Below, piece after piece: positions 1-8,052 of a stretch of DNA of 64,000 nt. The DNA is from Ruoffia tabacinasalis (lineage in GTDB: Bacteria; Bacillota; Bacilli; Lactobacillales; Aerococcaceae): NCBI RefSeq assembly GCF_042652985.1, contig NZ_JBHSHQ010000004.1:79042-143041 (forward strand), written 5' to 3'. Every line of letters begins with the position of its first letter. Within the stretch, counting starts at the first letter, position 1. Under the pieces are notes generated by a model. It saw only the letters and a program-made list of their open reading frames with translations, did not search any database and was not told the origin of the DNA. A program made the translations under genes and the position numbers.

Positions 1-228
1 CCGTGGATACAAGCCGTTGTAAACATGATTAAGCCATTTGTATCAGATACCCGCCTTTACGCACCTATAAGCGTACTGGTGGGTATTATTATGTTGTTAT
101 TAATTGGTGTCGGTTTTGGTCAATCACTATCGGAGTATTTACTAGCTGGATTTGTAGCTGGATTAAGTGCAAGCGGGCTATATGACATCACAAAAATAGG
201 GAGCGATAAATTTGGAACTAAATTATAA
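1..228 (+). CDS. Phage holin, 5' end cut by window
   Basis: Small membrane protein placed directly before the endolysin, the usual position of a holin, which forms the membrane lesions that let the lysin reach the wall. The reading frame is open to the first base of the window, and the ATG at 25 has no ribosome site, so the true start probably lies upstream. Counting from that ATG, two hydrophobic segments (about residues 13-33 and 38-58) are followed by a short charged tail. The last 17 bases overlap the lysin start. Holin is inferred from size, topology and neighbour; no family-specific motif was recognised. Confidence 0.7.
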   Translation, partial: PWIQAVVNMIKPFVSDTRLYAPISVLVGIIMLLLIGVGFGQSLSEYLLAGFVAGLSASGLYDITKIGSDKFGTKL

Positions 229-1660
229 CGGGGTTACGTTACCGAGTGATATGATTGGTTACCTTGTAAAGGTAGCCAAAAGCCTAAATGTACCACCGAG
301 CTATCTAATTACTAAGCTACATTTTGAAGGCATTTGGGGGAAATCGGAAGTCGCAAGAGAAAATAATAACTGGTCGGGAATGACGTGGACAGGCGACCCT
401 AACCGACCTAGTGGTATCGTTGTTTCAAAAGGTAGCGCACGCCCTAAAAATGAAGGTGGGCACTACATGCGCTATAAGTCCGTTGATGAGTTTTTGACTG
501 ATTGGACTTATTTAATTCGTCGCGGCGGTATTTACAAAGTAGCGGACAGCGCAACCTTTGACGAAGCTGTAAAAGGTATGTTTAAAGTTGGTGGTGCAAA
601 GTATGATTATGCTGCAAGTGGTTTTGACCACTATTCAAAAGGGATGAAAGCAAGGAGACAAGCAATTAACCGTGCGAATAATGGCGCACTAGACAAATTA
701 GACAACGCAAAAGGGTTAATTAAAGGAGTGAGTAAAACAGTGACAGTAACAGCAAAGCAGGTTCTGGATGTTGCTAGGGGTTTAATTGGTGCAACCAAGT
801 ACGGTGCAACACATAAGAAGTTGATTAATGATTATAACAAAGTAACACCTAGACCAGTAAGTTATGCAGTCAAGTATGATGATGATTGGTGCGATGCTTT
901 TGTCACGGTAGTGGCAGACAGAGCAGGCGCAACAAGTTTAATCGGTCGTGAGTGCGGGGTTGAACGACACAAGTCCATATTCAAACAAAAAAACATTTGG
1001 TTAGGATTAGTAAAGCCACAAGCGGGTGACATAGTTATTTGGCGATGGGATGGGAATCGAAACGGGTTTGCGAATCATATCGGCTTTGTGGAATCTGTAT
1101 CAGGAAACACCATCACAACCATTGAAGGCAATACCTTTAAAGGCGGCGTGTCACAAGTAGGGCGCAACACTTACGCTTGGAACGCTCAAAGCATTCAAGG
1201 ATATGCACGTCCGAAGTATGGAACGACCAAAGTAACACCTGAAGCGACAGCTAAGAACGAGAATAAAGTATCAAAACACTTCGTTGTGACCATTGATAAT
1301 TTACGAGCTTTCCAAGAACCAACAGCTACATCTAAGTTAGTGGAAAATATCAAGAGAGATTATGTAAAGAATATTGATGTGACGGTGGAAAGTGAAGGTT
1401 ACCTGTGGGGTGGCTGGATAAGTTCAGCAGATGGTAAACGCAGATATACCACGCTTCAAACATTGGACGGCAAACGCAAGTTCGTAGATTTGAAAGACGG
1501 AACAATTTCTCACGGTGGGGAAACTTACACCGAATACCTAGCATTGCAAGAGAAGGTATCAGACGACCAACCTGTTGGTGGCGACACACCGAAAGTCGGT
1601 AAGGGTCAAGTTGAAATTGATGGTACAGTGTATGATGTCGAGTTGAAAGAAACTAAATAG
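212..1660 (+). CDS. Phage endolysin: glucosaminidase + CHAP + C-terminal binding domain
   Basis: Cell wall hydrolase of 482 residues. Residues about 15-165 resemble a bacteriophage glucosaminidase-type lysozyme domain (motifs LHFEGIWGKSEVARENNNWS and GGAKYDYAASGF). Residues about 190-345 form a CHAP amidase/endopeptidase domain with likely catalytic Cys227 (DDWCDAF) and His289 (FANHIGFVE). Residues about 350-430 look like an SH3-type wall-binding region. There is no signal peptide, so release depends on the holin. The start is TTG at 212, with GGGAG about eight bases upstream, overlapping the holin end by 17 bases. The two catalytic domains should cut glycan and peptide bonds of peptidoglycan. 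Confidence 0.9.
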   Translation: MELNYNGVTLPSDMIGYLVKVAKSLNVPPSYLITKLHFEGIWGKSEVARENNNWSGMTWTGDPNRPSGIVVSKGSARPKNEGGHYMRYKSVDEFLTDWTYLIRRGGIYKVADSATFDEAVKGMFKVGGAKYDYAASGFDHYSKGMKARRQAINRANNGALDKLDNAKGLIKGVSKTVTVTAKQVLDVARGLIGATKYGATHKKLINDYNKVTPRPVSYAVKYDDDWCDAFVTVVADRAGATSLIGRECGVERHKSIFKQKNIWLGLVKPQAGDIVIWRWDGNRNGFANHIGFVESVSGNTITTIEGNTFKGGVSQVGRNTYAWNAQSIQGYARPKYGTTKVTPEATAKNENKVSKHFVVTIDNLRAFQEPTATSKLVENIKRDYVKNIDVTVESEGYLWGGWISSADGKRRYTTLQTLDGKRKFVDLKDGTISHGGETYTEYLALQEKVSDDQPVGGDTPKVGKGQVEIDGTVYDVELKETK

Positions 1661-1662
1661 AT

Positions 1663-1696
1663 ACCTTGTGACTGACACTGATGTCGGTCACAAGGT
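1663..1696 (+). terminator. Hairpin after the lysin gene
   Basis: A long inverted repeat (ACCTTGTGAC...GTCGGTCACAAGGT) begins two bases after the lysin stop codon. There is no strong T-run behind it, so it may be a weak terminator or a 3'-end stabiliser of the lysis transcript. Confidence 0.5.
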
Positions 1697-1709
1697 AATT
1701 CGAGGTAGT

Positions 1710-1738
1710 TTGACATAATTAACTTTTCACTGTATACT
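1710..1738 (+). promoter_or_regulatory. Strong sigma-A promoter for the small RNA
   Basis: TTGACA at 1710-1715 and TATACT at 1733-1738 with a 17-base spacer. No ribosome site or ORF of any length follows before the terminator at 1841, so this promoter appears to drive a non-coding RNA. Confidence 0.75.
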
Positions 1739-1744
1739 AAGTTT

Positions 1745-1862
1745 ACACAATTAATAAGAGGAGCTAGCCAAGCCCTCACCCAGACAACATTATATTAAGA
1801 GACCGCCTAGCTCTTGTTCTGCTTGTTGTCTACCGTTCTGCCCCTCTTTTGAGGGGTTTTTT
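1745..1862 (+). ncRNA. Putative phage-borne small RNA, candidate type I antitoxin
   Basis: About 118 nt bounded by a consensus promoter and a strong intrinsic terminator, with no credible ORF. Two interleaved helices can be drawn: GAGCTAG 1761-1767 with CTAGCTC 1807-1813, and AGACAACA 1782-1789 with TGTTGTCT 1824-1831, which is a pseudoknot topology. The single-stranded stretch CCCTCACC (1773-1780) can pair, with one G-U, to the G-rich ribosome site of the tiny minus-strand ORF at 1983-2072. Convergent arrangement with that ORF recalls type I toxin-antitoxin modules, but the two transcripts do not overlap. Function is inference. Confidence 0.5.
1841..1862 (+). terminator. Intrinsic terminator of the small RNA
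   Basis: CCCCTC-TTTT-GAGGGG followed by six T residues. Confidence 0.85.
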
Positions 1863-1869
1863 AAATACA

Positions 1870-1893
1870 AAAAAACGAGGGTTTTCACCCTCG
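1870..1893 (-). terminator. Intrinsic terminator for minus-strand toxin-like transcript
   Basis: On the minus strand CGAGGG-TGAAAA-CCCTCG is followed by a run of seven T. It would end a transcript coming from the tiny ORF at 1983-2072, only a few bases from the end of the convergent small RNA. Confidence 0.75.
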
Positions 1894-1982
1894 AAAAACA
1901 CTATAAGGCGCGGTTGTATGCCTAATACATCTTCATCACTCACTACTTTTTGATCAGTGTTTTTATACCAAGTTACACAATG

Positions 1983-2072
1983 TTACTTATTCATCTTTTC
2001 TAAAATGGACAAAGTCACCTCAGCAACCTGCAACACAATTAATAAGATAGCCAGTTTTTCCAGACCCCCCAC
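1983..2072 (-). CDS. Tiny hydrophobic peptide, candidate type I toxin
   Basis: A 29-codon ORF preceded by a near-perfect ribosome site (AAAGGAGG). Read from the GTG at 2072 the peptide begins VGGLEKLAILLIVLQVAEV and ends in EKMNK: one membrane-length hydrophobic stretch with a charged C-terminus, the build of small membrane toxins. The GTG touches the ribosome site; an in-frame CTG at 2063 has ideal spacing, so the start is uncertain. An extended -10 box upstream, a dedicated terminator downstream and the convergent small RNA support a real transcription unit. It is not recognised as a named toxin family. Confidence 0.4.
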   Translation of the reverse strand: MGGLEKLAILLIVLQVAEVTLSILEKMNK

Positions 2073-2106
2073 CTCCTTTTAGCGTCGGATGAAGAGCCTT
2101 AATAGA

Positions 2107-2115
2107 ATAATACCA
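2107..2115 (-). promoter_or_regulatory. Extended -10 box for the tiny ORF
   Basis: On the minus strand TGG-TATTAT forms an extended -10 element about 35 bases before the ribosome site of the 1983-2072 ORF. No clear -35 is seen. Confidence 0.4.
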
Positions 2116-2162
2116 CATCCCAAAAAATAATAATATTAGAAAATTTAAACACAAACATTTAA

Positions 2163-2197
2163 CCCCCTATTCCTTAATCGGAGTAGGGGGCTTTTTT
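2163..2197 (+). terminator. Intrinsic terminator
   Basis: CCCCCTA...TAGGGGG stem followed by C and six T. It would stop any plus-strand read-through from the lysis region. Confidence 0.8.
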
Positions 2198-2257
2198 ATG
2201 CAATCATTTATTTACAAGCAGAACATTTGTTCGCATAATTAACCTGAGGTGGTTAAG

Positions 2258-2488
2258 ATGGAAATTGAGATGATGGGTTCAGAGTTTAAAGAGTTTAGTG
2301 ATATTTTTGATAAGCTTTACACTGGATTAGAACCATTGTATGCCGTTATCGGTAGTATCGAAAGAACGATGGCTAGTAGTGGTTTCAATTATTTTAAGTT
2401 GCCAGCTTTCAAATCAACGGATTTCAAAAATCATTATTTTATTTTTACAGTTGAAGATAATCAATATATTTTTTCGAAGTGTATGTAA
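2258..2488 (+). CDS. Small protein of unknown function at the prophage edge
   Basis: A 76-residue acidic soluble protein with no recognised domain. The ATG at 2258 is chosen because GAGGTGG lies six to eight bases upstream; an in-frame GTG at 2249 lies inside that ribosome site. It stands alone between two terminators (2163-2197 and 2503-2527), which supports a monocistronic gene. Its place just beyond the lysis module suggests a prophage accessory (moron-type) gene or the first chromosomal gene. Function unknown. Confidence 0.5.
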   Translation: MEIEMMGSEFKEFSDIFDKLYTGLEPLYAVIGSIERTMASSGFNYFKLPAFKSTDFKNHYFIFTVEDNQYIFSKCM

Positions 2489-2502
2489 TGTAAAGCAAAA
2501 AA

Positions 2503-2527
2503 GACTGTCTGAAGACAGTCACTATTT
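2503..2527 (+). terminator. Terminator hairpin after the 76-residue gene
   Basis: GACTGTCT-GA-AGACAGTC with a short T-rich tail; A-rich upstream, so it may also work in the opposite direction. Confidence 0.65.
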
Positions 2528-2913
2528 TATTATCAATTAACTAAACTAAAACATGTATGATCTTTTGTAAGTTAATTTTCAAAAAGGTAGCACGAAAGGT
2601 AGCAGTTAAGTTATGCCCCATTATATTTGCTTATCTATGTACTTACCTTAAATGTTGTTGTTACAAGTATCTTATATTGAGTGATGTTACATTATTTATT
2701 TGCGTTAAAGCTATGTGCCTTTTTTTGTGGAGATTTTTAACAGAATAGTGCTCAGAAGGTTGAACGAGATGCTAGATTTTAGTCACATTCAACTAAAACT
2801 GGTAAGTCTAATCGATATTTTTTTATACCTGCTTAATCTTAGATACCTTGTATAGGCTGACTTTAACTCTTTAGCCCATTGTATCCCTTTATTACCCATA
2901 TCTATTTATATAC
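2528..2913. other. Gene-poor stretch, probable prophage/chromosome junction
   Basis: About 390 bases without a convincing gene. The 63-codon frame at 2557-2748 is Cys- and Phe-rich and lacks a ribosome site. A short direct repeat (AAGGTAGCA twice, 2585-2606) is present. The right attachment site of the prophage probably lies between 2.5 and 2.95 kb, but it cannot be defined without the other prophage end. Confidence 0.3.
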
Positions 2914-2937
2914 AAAAAAGAGATTTAAGGCATCTCT
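2914..2937 (-). terminator. Terminator of the large surface protein gene
   Basis: On the minus strand AGAGAT-GCCTTAA-ATCTCT followed by a run of T, about 30 bases beyond the stop codon of the gene at 2969-6889. Confidence 0.75.
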
Positions 2938-2968
2938 ACCCTAAACCTCTCGATTCGTTACTTTATGT

Positions 2969-5900
2969 TTATCTACCTTTTAAGATTTGTACTGCAATCA
3001 AGTTATTGAATACGGAATCCCCTTGTGCAGGTGTTACTCCTGTACCAATACGTACCGCTGTAGCAAACCCTGTATAACCTGTACCAATCATATTAGCATA
3101 GTGTCCGTCTGAAGCTTTCCATTGATTAAAGAATGCCTCCGCTAAAGCTGTCTCTGACAATGTCTCATAGAAGTTTGTATGGTGCGAACGTCCGGCAATG
3201 TTTTCACCTGCACCATAGTTACGATCCTCTGGTAATACTGTATGCCATTTTGTTCCATCTGGTCGTGTATGTGGCTGATTCTCAAATCGTAATGAGCCAT
3301 AATCTGCCATCTCTTGTGCTCGAATATCTGCCGCGCCTTGTAAGTCTACCTCAGCATGTTCTAGTGTATGCTTTCCTACACTTTGACGTAAATCATTCAC
3401 TAACTTTAACATATGATCGTTAAAGATACTATGATTAAAGATTGTTCCATCGTTAAAGGCATCCACTACTTCCTCTGACATACGGATCCCAATTCTCCAG
3501 TTTTGTCCACTTTCATCTTGACCTGATGTCGTATGTAAGTTTCCACCTGTTTGTGCTTGTTTGTGTTTATACGCATCATCCGCGTTAACAATATCACTTA
3601 CATTAAACGATACCTCTTTTGTTAATGTGTATTCACCAATCTTATCACCTTTTTTGTATTCGATAATTAAATCGTCACTCACTTGGTTCTCTTTAGTCCC
3701 TACCTCAACAATACGGTTTACTGGTGCTTTTGTTACAGTATTTGATACCTCTTTACGTGATGTCACTTTATCATTAACATACGTTACCTCATATTTAATC
3801 GTACGTGTTCCATCCACACCTGCTTGAACAAGTTTTTCCTCACCTTTAGGTAAGTTAGGATTTGGGCGGTAAACTGTTTCGAATTCTACTAATTCTGTCT
3901 TAGTCTCAGTCTTCGTTTCCGTTACTTGTGTTCCTACCTCAACAATACGGTTTACTGGTTGAGTCGTTACTGAACTAGATACCTCTTTACGTGATGACTC
4001 TTCACCGTTAACATACGTTACCTCATATTTAATCGTACGTACTCCGTTTTTACCTGCTTGAACTTCTCGTTCCTCACCTTGTGCTAAGTTAGGATTCGGG
4101 CGGTGTTCTGTATCAAATCCTACTGATTCTGTTTTAGTTTCAGTCTTTGTTTCGTTTACTGGTGCTCCGACCTCAATAATACGATTAACCGGATCTTTAG
4201 TTACCTCGTAACCAACCTCTTTACGCGATGCCTCGTCACCGTTAACAAGTGTTACCTCAAAGGTACGTGTTGCCTCTCCATTTACACCTTTTTGAACCTC
4301 TTTTTCCTCACCTTTTGCTAAGTTAGGATTCTTGCGGTATTCTGTTTTAAATTCTACTAATTCTGTCTTAGTCTCAGTCTTCGTTTCCGTTACTTGTTCT
4401 CCGACCTCAACAATACGGTTTACTGGTGCTTTTGTTACAGAACTTGATACCTCTTTACGTGATGTCACTTCACCGTTAACAAGTGTTACCTCATATTTAA
4501 TCGTACGTGTTCCATCTACACCCGCTTGAACTTCTCGTTCCTCACCTTTAGGTAAGTTTGGATTTCCACGGTAAACTGTGTCGAATTCTACTAATTCTGT
4601 CTTAGTCTCAGTCTTCGTTTCCGTTACTTGTTCTCCGACCTCAATAATACGGTCAACCGGATCTTTAGTTACCTCGTAACCAACCTCTTTACGCGATGCC
4701 TCGTCACCGTTAACAAGTGTTACCTCAAAGGTACGTGTTGCCTCACCATTTACACCCGCTTGAACTTCTCGTTCCTCACCTTTAGGTAAGTTAGGATTCT
4801 CACGGTAAACTGTTTTAAATTCTACTGATTCTGTTTTAGTTTCAGTTTTTGTTTCAGTCACTTGTGATCCGACCTCAACAATACGGTTTACGGGTGCTTT
4901 AACAACTTCAGTTCCTGCAACCTCACGGTCAACCTCATCGCCATTTACATACGTTACATTATATGTTGTACGCTCTGTTCCGTTTACACCTGCTTGAACT
5001 TCTCGTTCCTCACCTTTAGGTAAGTTTGGATTCTTGCGGTATTCTGTGTCGAACTCAATTGTTTTATCCTCAGTTACTTGTTTAACTTCCGTTGTTTGTG
5101 TTCCACGTGCAATCACTTCGTTAACTGGGTTTGATGTTACTACATAACCTGTTTCCACTCGATTTGTCTCGTCACCGTTAACATAAGTTACCTCGAATGT
5201 ACGTACCGCTGTACCTTTTTGTCCGGTTTGAACGACTTCAGTTTCACCTACTGGTAGTGTATCATCCTCTACGTAATCTGTCGTAAAGTCAATCGACTCA
5301 TCAATATCATAATGACGCACTTCTGTTACTTGTGTTCCGACTTTGATAACCTTATTAATTGCCTCGGTAACGTCCTCAGAAATAACTGTTCGACTAACAA
5401 TCGTTCCATTAGCATCTAATACTTCCTCGATTGTTACCACTCGTTGTCCGTTAACACCCTCTTGGACTACCTCTTCCTCACCCGTTGGTACACCATCGTC
5501 TTCTACATAATCAACACCATGGTTAATCACATATGTCTCTTGAACTGTGCGTACTGTTTGTTGTGTTTTTGTTCCTCGACGGATAATGCGCGGTACCATG
5601 TTAGAAATAACTTGAGTATCTGTACTCTCATTAACTACAACACCATCTTCAGTAATAACCGTTGTAATCTCTACATACTCTCCGTTAATACCCTCTTGCT
5701 CAACAATATCATCGCCTGAAAGGACTGTCCCATCATAGTTAATGATTGTCTTGAATGGCTCTACATAAAAACGTTTTGTTGTTGTCGTAGATTGTGTAAT
5801 ATCTTCACCCGGTGTTGGATCGCCTGGAATTAATTGTTCCTCTGTATTTGTCTCCTCATTTACAAGACCGCCACCCTCACCGGGTACTTCCTCTTGCCAG

Positions 5901-6889
5901 CTCTCGCCCTCTTCCTCAATGACCTCTTCACCAATACCCTCTGATTCAGCCGGTACTTCCTCTTCCGTTGGTGCTTCGTTCCCCGGTACCTCAGGTGTTT
6001 CTACTGGAATCTCACTTGGAATTTCCTCTCCCGGTGTCTCTGGTTGCTCAGGCACTTCTGGTGTTTCTGGCACTTCTGGCTGTTCAGGTACATCAGGTTC
6101 GTCCGTTCCGGGTTCTTCTGGCTGTTCAGGTACATCAGGTTCGTCCGTTCCGGGTTCTTCTGGCTGTTCAGGTACATCAGGTTCGTCTGTTCCTGGTTCT
6201 TCCGGTGTTTCCGGTACATCTGGTTCAACAATCCCTGGCTCATCTGGAGTTTCAGGCACAGGAGATTCTAAGTCTTCGTCCGGTGTTTCACCTTCTGGAG
6301 CTTCTTCAAAAGCAGGTGGTTCATCTACATTTGGGTCGCCAGGAATTGGTGCAGAAGGTTCAGCTTCTTGGACTGGATTGTTGACATAGCTAGGTGGCGT
6401 ATTATTAGAGGTAGATTGAGTCACACTTTCAACATTCAATACACCGTCTAAGATGTCTCCAGTAAGAATTAGGTCTGGGTTTTCAATCAAGTTGAGTTCA
6501 ATTAACTTGTCCACATCTTTATCAACCGCTTCCGCAATGTTTGAAAGGGTATCTCCCCATTGAACAACATAAGCTTTCAGACCAGCTTCTTCTTGACGCT
6601 TTACTTCTTCAACAATATCTTCAACAGTATTTTCTTGCCAGATTAATGATGCGTTTTCTAACGCTTTTTTAACTTCTTCTTTAATAATATTATCATTAAT
6701 TAAGTCACTTTTACCTTCAAAGTTCGAACCTAATTCTGTCGACAGAACAAAAGCAATCTGTGAATCACTCACTTGTGCATAAGTAACCACGGGTAGGGCA
6801 GCAGTGCTCACGACACCGGTTAATGCAACGGCTATCCAAAGTCCTTTAACTTTACGAAGTAGTTTCAATTGTATCGACCTCATTTTCAT
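2969..6889 (-). CDS. Secreted LysM / nine-G5 / CAP-domain surface protein
   Basis: Large extracellular protein of about 1306 residues. A signal peptide (residues about 8-40) is followed by a LysM-like wall-binding motif (about 105-147, YVVQWGDTLSNIAEAV), a Pro/Glu-rich spacer with 14-residue repeats (about 180-340), nine consecutive G5 domains of about 79 residues, and a C-terminal CAP/SCP domain (last about 150 residues, with HTRPDGT and GENIAGRSH motifs). There is no LPXTG anchor, so LysM may hold it at the wall. G5 domains often bind glycans or zinc in adhesins; adhesion is inference. The ATG at 6889 has no ribosome site. An in-frame TTG at codon 8, behind GAGG, would give a cleaner signal peptide. 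Two Rgg regulators are divergent to it. Confidence 0.85.
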   Translation of the reverse strand: MKMRSIQLKLLRKVKGLWIAVALTGVVSTAALPVVTYAQVSDSQIAFVLSTELGSNFEGKSDLINDNIIKEEVKKALENASLIWQENTVEDIVEEVKRQEEAGLKAYVVQWGDTLSNIAEAVDKDVDKLIELNLIENPDLILTGDILDGVLNVESVTQSTSNNTPPSYVNNPVQEAEPSAPIPGDPNVDEPPAFEEAPEGETPDEDLESPVPETPDEPGIVEPDVPETPEEPGTDEPDVPEQPEEPGTDEPDVPEQPEEPGTDEPDVPEQPEVPETPEVPEQPETPGEEIPSEIPVETPEVPGNEAPTEEEVPAESEGIGEEVIEEEGESWQEEVPGEGGGLVNEETNTEEQLIPGDPTPGEDITQSTTTTKRFYVEPFKTIINYDGTVLSGDDIVEQEGINGEYVEITTVITEDGVVVNESTDTQVISNMVPRIIRRGTKTQQTVRTVQETYVINHGVDYVEDDGVPTGEEEVVQEGVNGQRVVTIEEVLDANGTIVSRTVISEDVTEAINKVIKVGTQVTEVRHYDIDESIDFTTDYVEDDTLPVGETEVVQTGQKGTAVRTFEVTYVNGDETNRVETGYVVTSNPVNEVIARGTQTTEVKQVTEDKTIEFDTEYRKNPNLPKGEEREVQAGVNGTERTTYNVTYVNGDEVDREVAGTEVVKAPVNRIVEVGSQVTETKTETKTESVEFKTVYRENPNLPKGEEREVQAGVNGEATRTFEVTLVNGDEASRKEVGYEVTKDPVDRIIEVGEQVTETKTETKTELVEFDTVYRGNPNLPKGEEREVQAGVDGTRTIKYEVTLVNGEVTSRKEVSSSVTKAPVNRIVEVGEQVTETKTETKTELVEFKTEYRKNPNLAKGEEKEVQKGVNGEATRTFEVTLVNGDEASRKEVGYEVTKDPVNRIIEVGAPVNETKTETKTESVGFDTEHRPNPNLAQGEEREVQAGKNGVRTIKYEVTYVNGEESSRKEVSSSVTTQPVNRIVEVGTQVTETKTETKTELVEFETVYRPNPNLPKGEEKLVQAGVDGTRTIKYEVTYVNDKVTSRKEVSNTVTKAPVNRIVEVGTKENQVSDDLIIEYKKGDKIGEYTLTKEVSFNVSDIVNADDAYKHKQAQTGGNLHTTSGQDESGQNWRIGIRMSEEVVDAFNDGTIFNHSIFNDHMLKLVNDLRQSVGKHTLEHAEVDLQGAADIRAQEMADYGSLRFENQPHTRPDGTKWHTVLPEDRNYGAGENIAGRSHHTNFYETLSETALAEAFFNQWKASDGHYANMIGTGYTGFATAVRIGTGVTPAQGDSVFNNLIAVQILKGR
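3690..5795 (-). repeat. Nine tandem ~237-bp repeats coding for G5 domains
   Basis: Nine copies of a unit of about 79 codons. The six copies nearest the C-terminus are very similar, and pairs alternate between two sequence types (one ending GYEVTKDPV, the other SSSVTKAPV), which suggests expansion by a two-domain, ~474-bp unit. The three N-terminal copies are more diverged. Confidence 0.85.
6067..6230 (-). repeat. 42-bp tandem repeat coding for Pro/Glu-rich spacer
   Basis: Near-identical 42-bp units encode EPDVPEQPEEPGTD; three to four copies are evident, flanked by shorter PET/PEV variants. The low-complexity stalk would lift the G5/CAP part away from the wall. Copy number is likely to vary between strains. 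Confidence 0.85.
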
Positions 6890-6984
6890 ATTATTTTAAT
6901 TTATTTGACAAAAAAGACGACTCTTTATGGATTAAAAATCTAAAAGAGTATGAAAAATATGACAGTATTTTAAATTAGATAAAT

Positions 6985-7125
6985 GAATTTGCATTTTAGA
7001 TAAAAATGGGTGCAAAACATTCATGAAATCATTATAATATAGTTATAGATAAATATAATAGGTGTTGCATACTTTCAAAAACCGTGCATTTTCGGAACAA
7101 CCGAGCAAAATGCAACACGGCCGAT
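6985..7125 (+). promoter_or_regulatory. Structured leader/operator region between surface gene and Rgg pair
   Basis: A -10 box TATAAT (7033-7038) with a weak -35 (7010-7015) would start RNA near 7045. The leader can form GTGTTGCAT (7062-7070) with ATGCAACAC (7110-7118), or alternatively a hairpin CCG-TGCATTTT-CGG (7082-7095) with CCG-N3-AAAATGCA-N3-CGG (7101-7120). The two share the same 3' arm and exclude each other. A related element, TGCATTTT-N13-GCAAAA, occurs again at 6991-7017 and hints at paired protein-binding sites. No T-run follows, so transcription attenuation is not obvious. Confidence 0.5.
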
Positions 7126-7170
7126 ATTATCATGTTAGGCAGTCAGTAACTTACTAAGAGGAGTGATATC

Positions 7171-8052
7171 ATGATGCTAGGAGAGGCAGTTGAACAACTT
7201 CGAATTGAGAAGAATATATCTGTGAAAGATTTGATAGGAGAGCGAATTTCTAAGTCAACATATTCGCGATTTGTTAATAATAAATCAATGGTTAGTGCAG
7301 ATACCTTATTATATTTACTTAATCAATTGCATACAACTTTTGCGATGTTCTTGCAGTTACATACAGATTATTTTGATTTAAAGTATGACTATACCATATT
7401 GAATCATTGCCTGGAATTAAAGCAAACATACCGTCTGAGTAATTTATTAAAGAAGTGGGAGTTAAAAATTGGACACTTAAGTATTCCGGAAGAGTTATTT
7501 ATAAAAACCATAAAGATAACCTTGGCTGATTTGAATGGTGAGTTAGCTACAGCGATTCCCTTAGATGAGCTGAGGAAGGTTTATGATGAATTGAATTATT
7601 GGACCGATTATAATTTGAAGTCATTTAAAGCGTCAATGCATTTATTCGATACACAAACAGCGATTAAGTATGCAAAGAAAATTTTAAAAAATATTGATAA
7701 CATTGATGGTACCTTAGTGCATGAAGAAGTCTTCTATGTTTTGGGGAGAGTATTCTCAAGGTGTTTAATGGAAGGGTTAAATAAGGATGCGAAAGAGATA
7801 TACTCGAATTTAAACCGATTATATATAAGTCAATATGATCTTGGGAAACAGACATACGCGATGTATTATGAAGGGCTAGCCAATGTTATTCTTTTAAACA
7901 AATTTGATGACATTAAACTTATTAATGATGCGATTGATTATTGGGACTTACTCCATATGACTTACAGAATTGATGAGTTTTGTACAATCTATGAAGCTGC
8001 GAGCCATCATATGGATCTGCCTGAACTTAGACGCATGAAGGAGGTCATATAG
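7171..8052 (+). CDS. Rgg/GadR/MutR-type transcriptional regulator 1
   Basis: Protein of 293 residues with an N-terminal helix-turn-helix (about residues 5-60: LRIEKNISVKDL, STYSRFVNNKSMVSADTL) and a long alpha-helical, TPR-like C-terminal part, as in Rgg regulators that often bind short peptide pheromones. AAGAGGAG lies seven bases before the ATG. The second Rgg gene follows directly. Divergence from the large surface protein gene suggests that gene as a target, which is inference. No convincing pheromone gene was found nearby. Confidence 0.75.
   Translation: MMLGEAVEQLRIEKNISVKDLIGERISKSTYSRFVNNKSMVSADTLLYLLNQLHTTFAMFLQLHTDYFDLKYDYTILNHCLELKQTYRLSNLLKKWELKIGHLSIPEELFIKTIKITLADLNGELATAIPLDELRKVYDELNYWTDYNLKSFKASMHLFDTQTAIKYAKKILKNIDNIDGTLVHEEVFYVLGRVFSRCLMEGLNKDAKEIYSNLNRLYISQYDLGKQTYAMYYEGLANVILLNKFDDIKLINDAIDYWDLLHMTYRIDEFCTIYEAASHHMDLPELRRMKEVI

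Noticed and set aside
2557..2748. 63-codon plus-strand ORF
   Set aside because: No ribosome site, Cys/Phe-rich composition without a recognisable pattern, and no promoter or terminator of its own.
5919..6389. Plus-strand Ser/Gly-rich ORF of 156 codons
   Set aside because: It is the antisense image of the Pro/Glu-rich spacer of the surface protein, kept open by the 42-bp repeat; no ribosome site.
7032..7070. 12-residue hydrophobic peptide (MQHLLYLSITIL) on the minus strand, considered as an Rgg pheromone
   Set aside because: No ribosome site and it lies over the probable rgg promoter; composition is what AT-rich DNA gives by chance.
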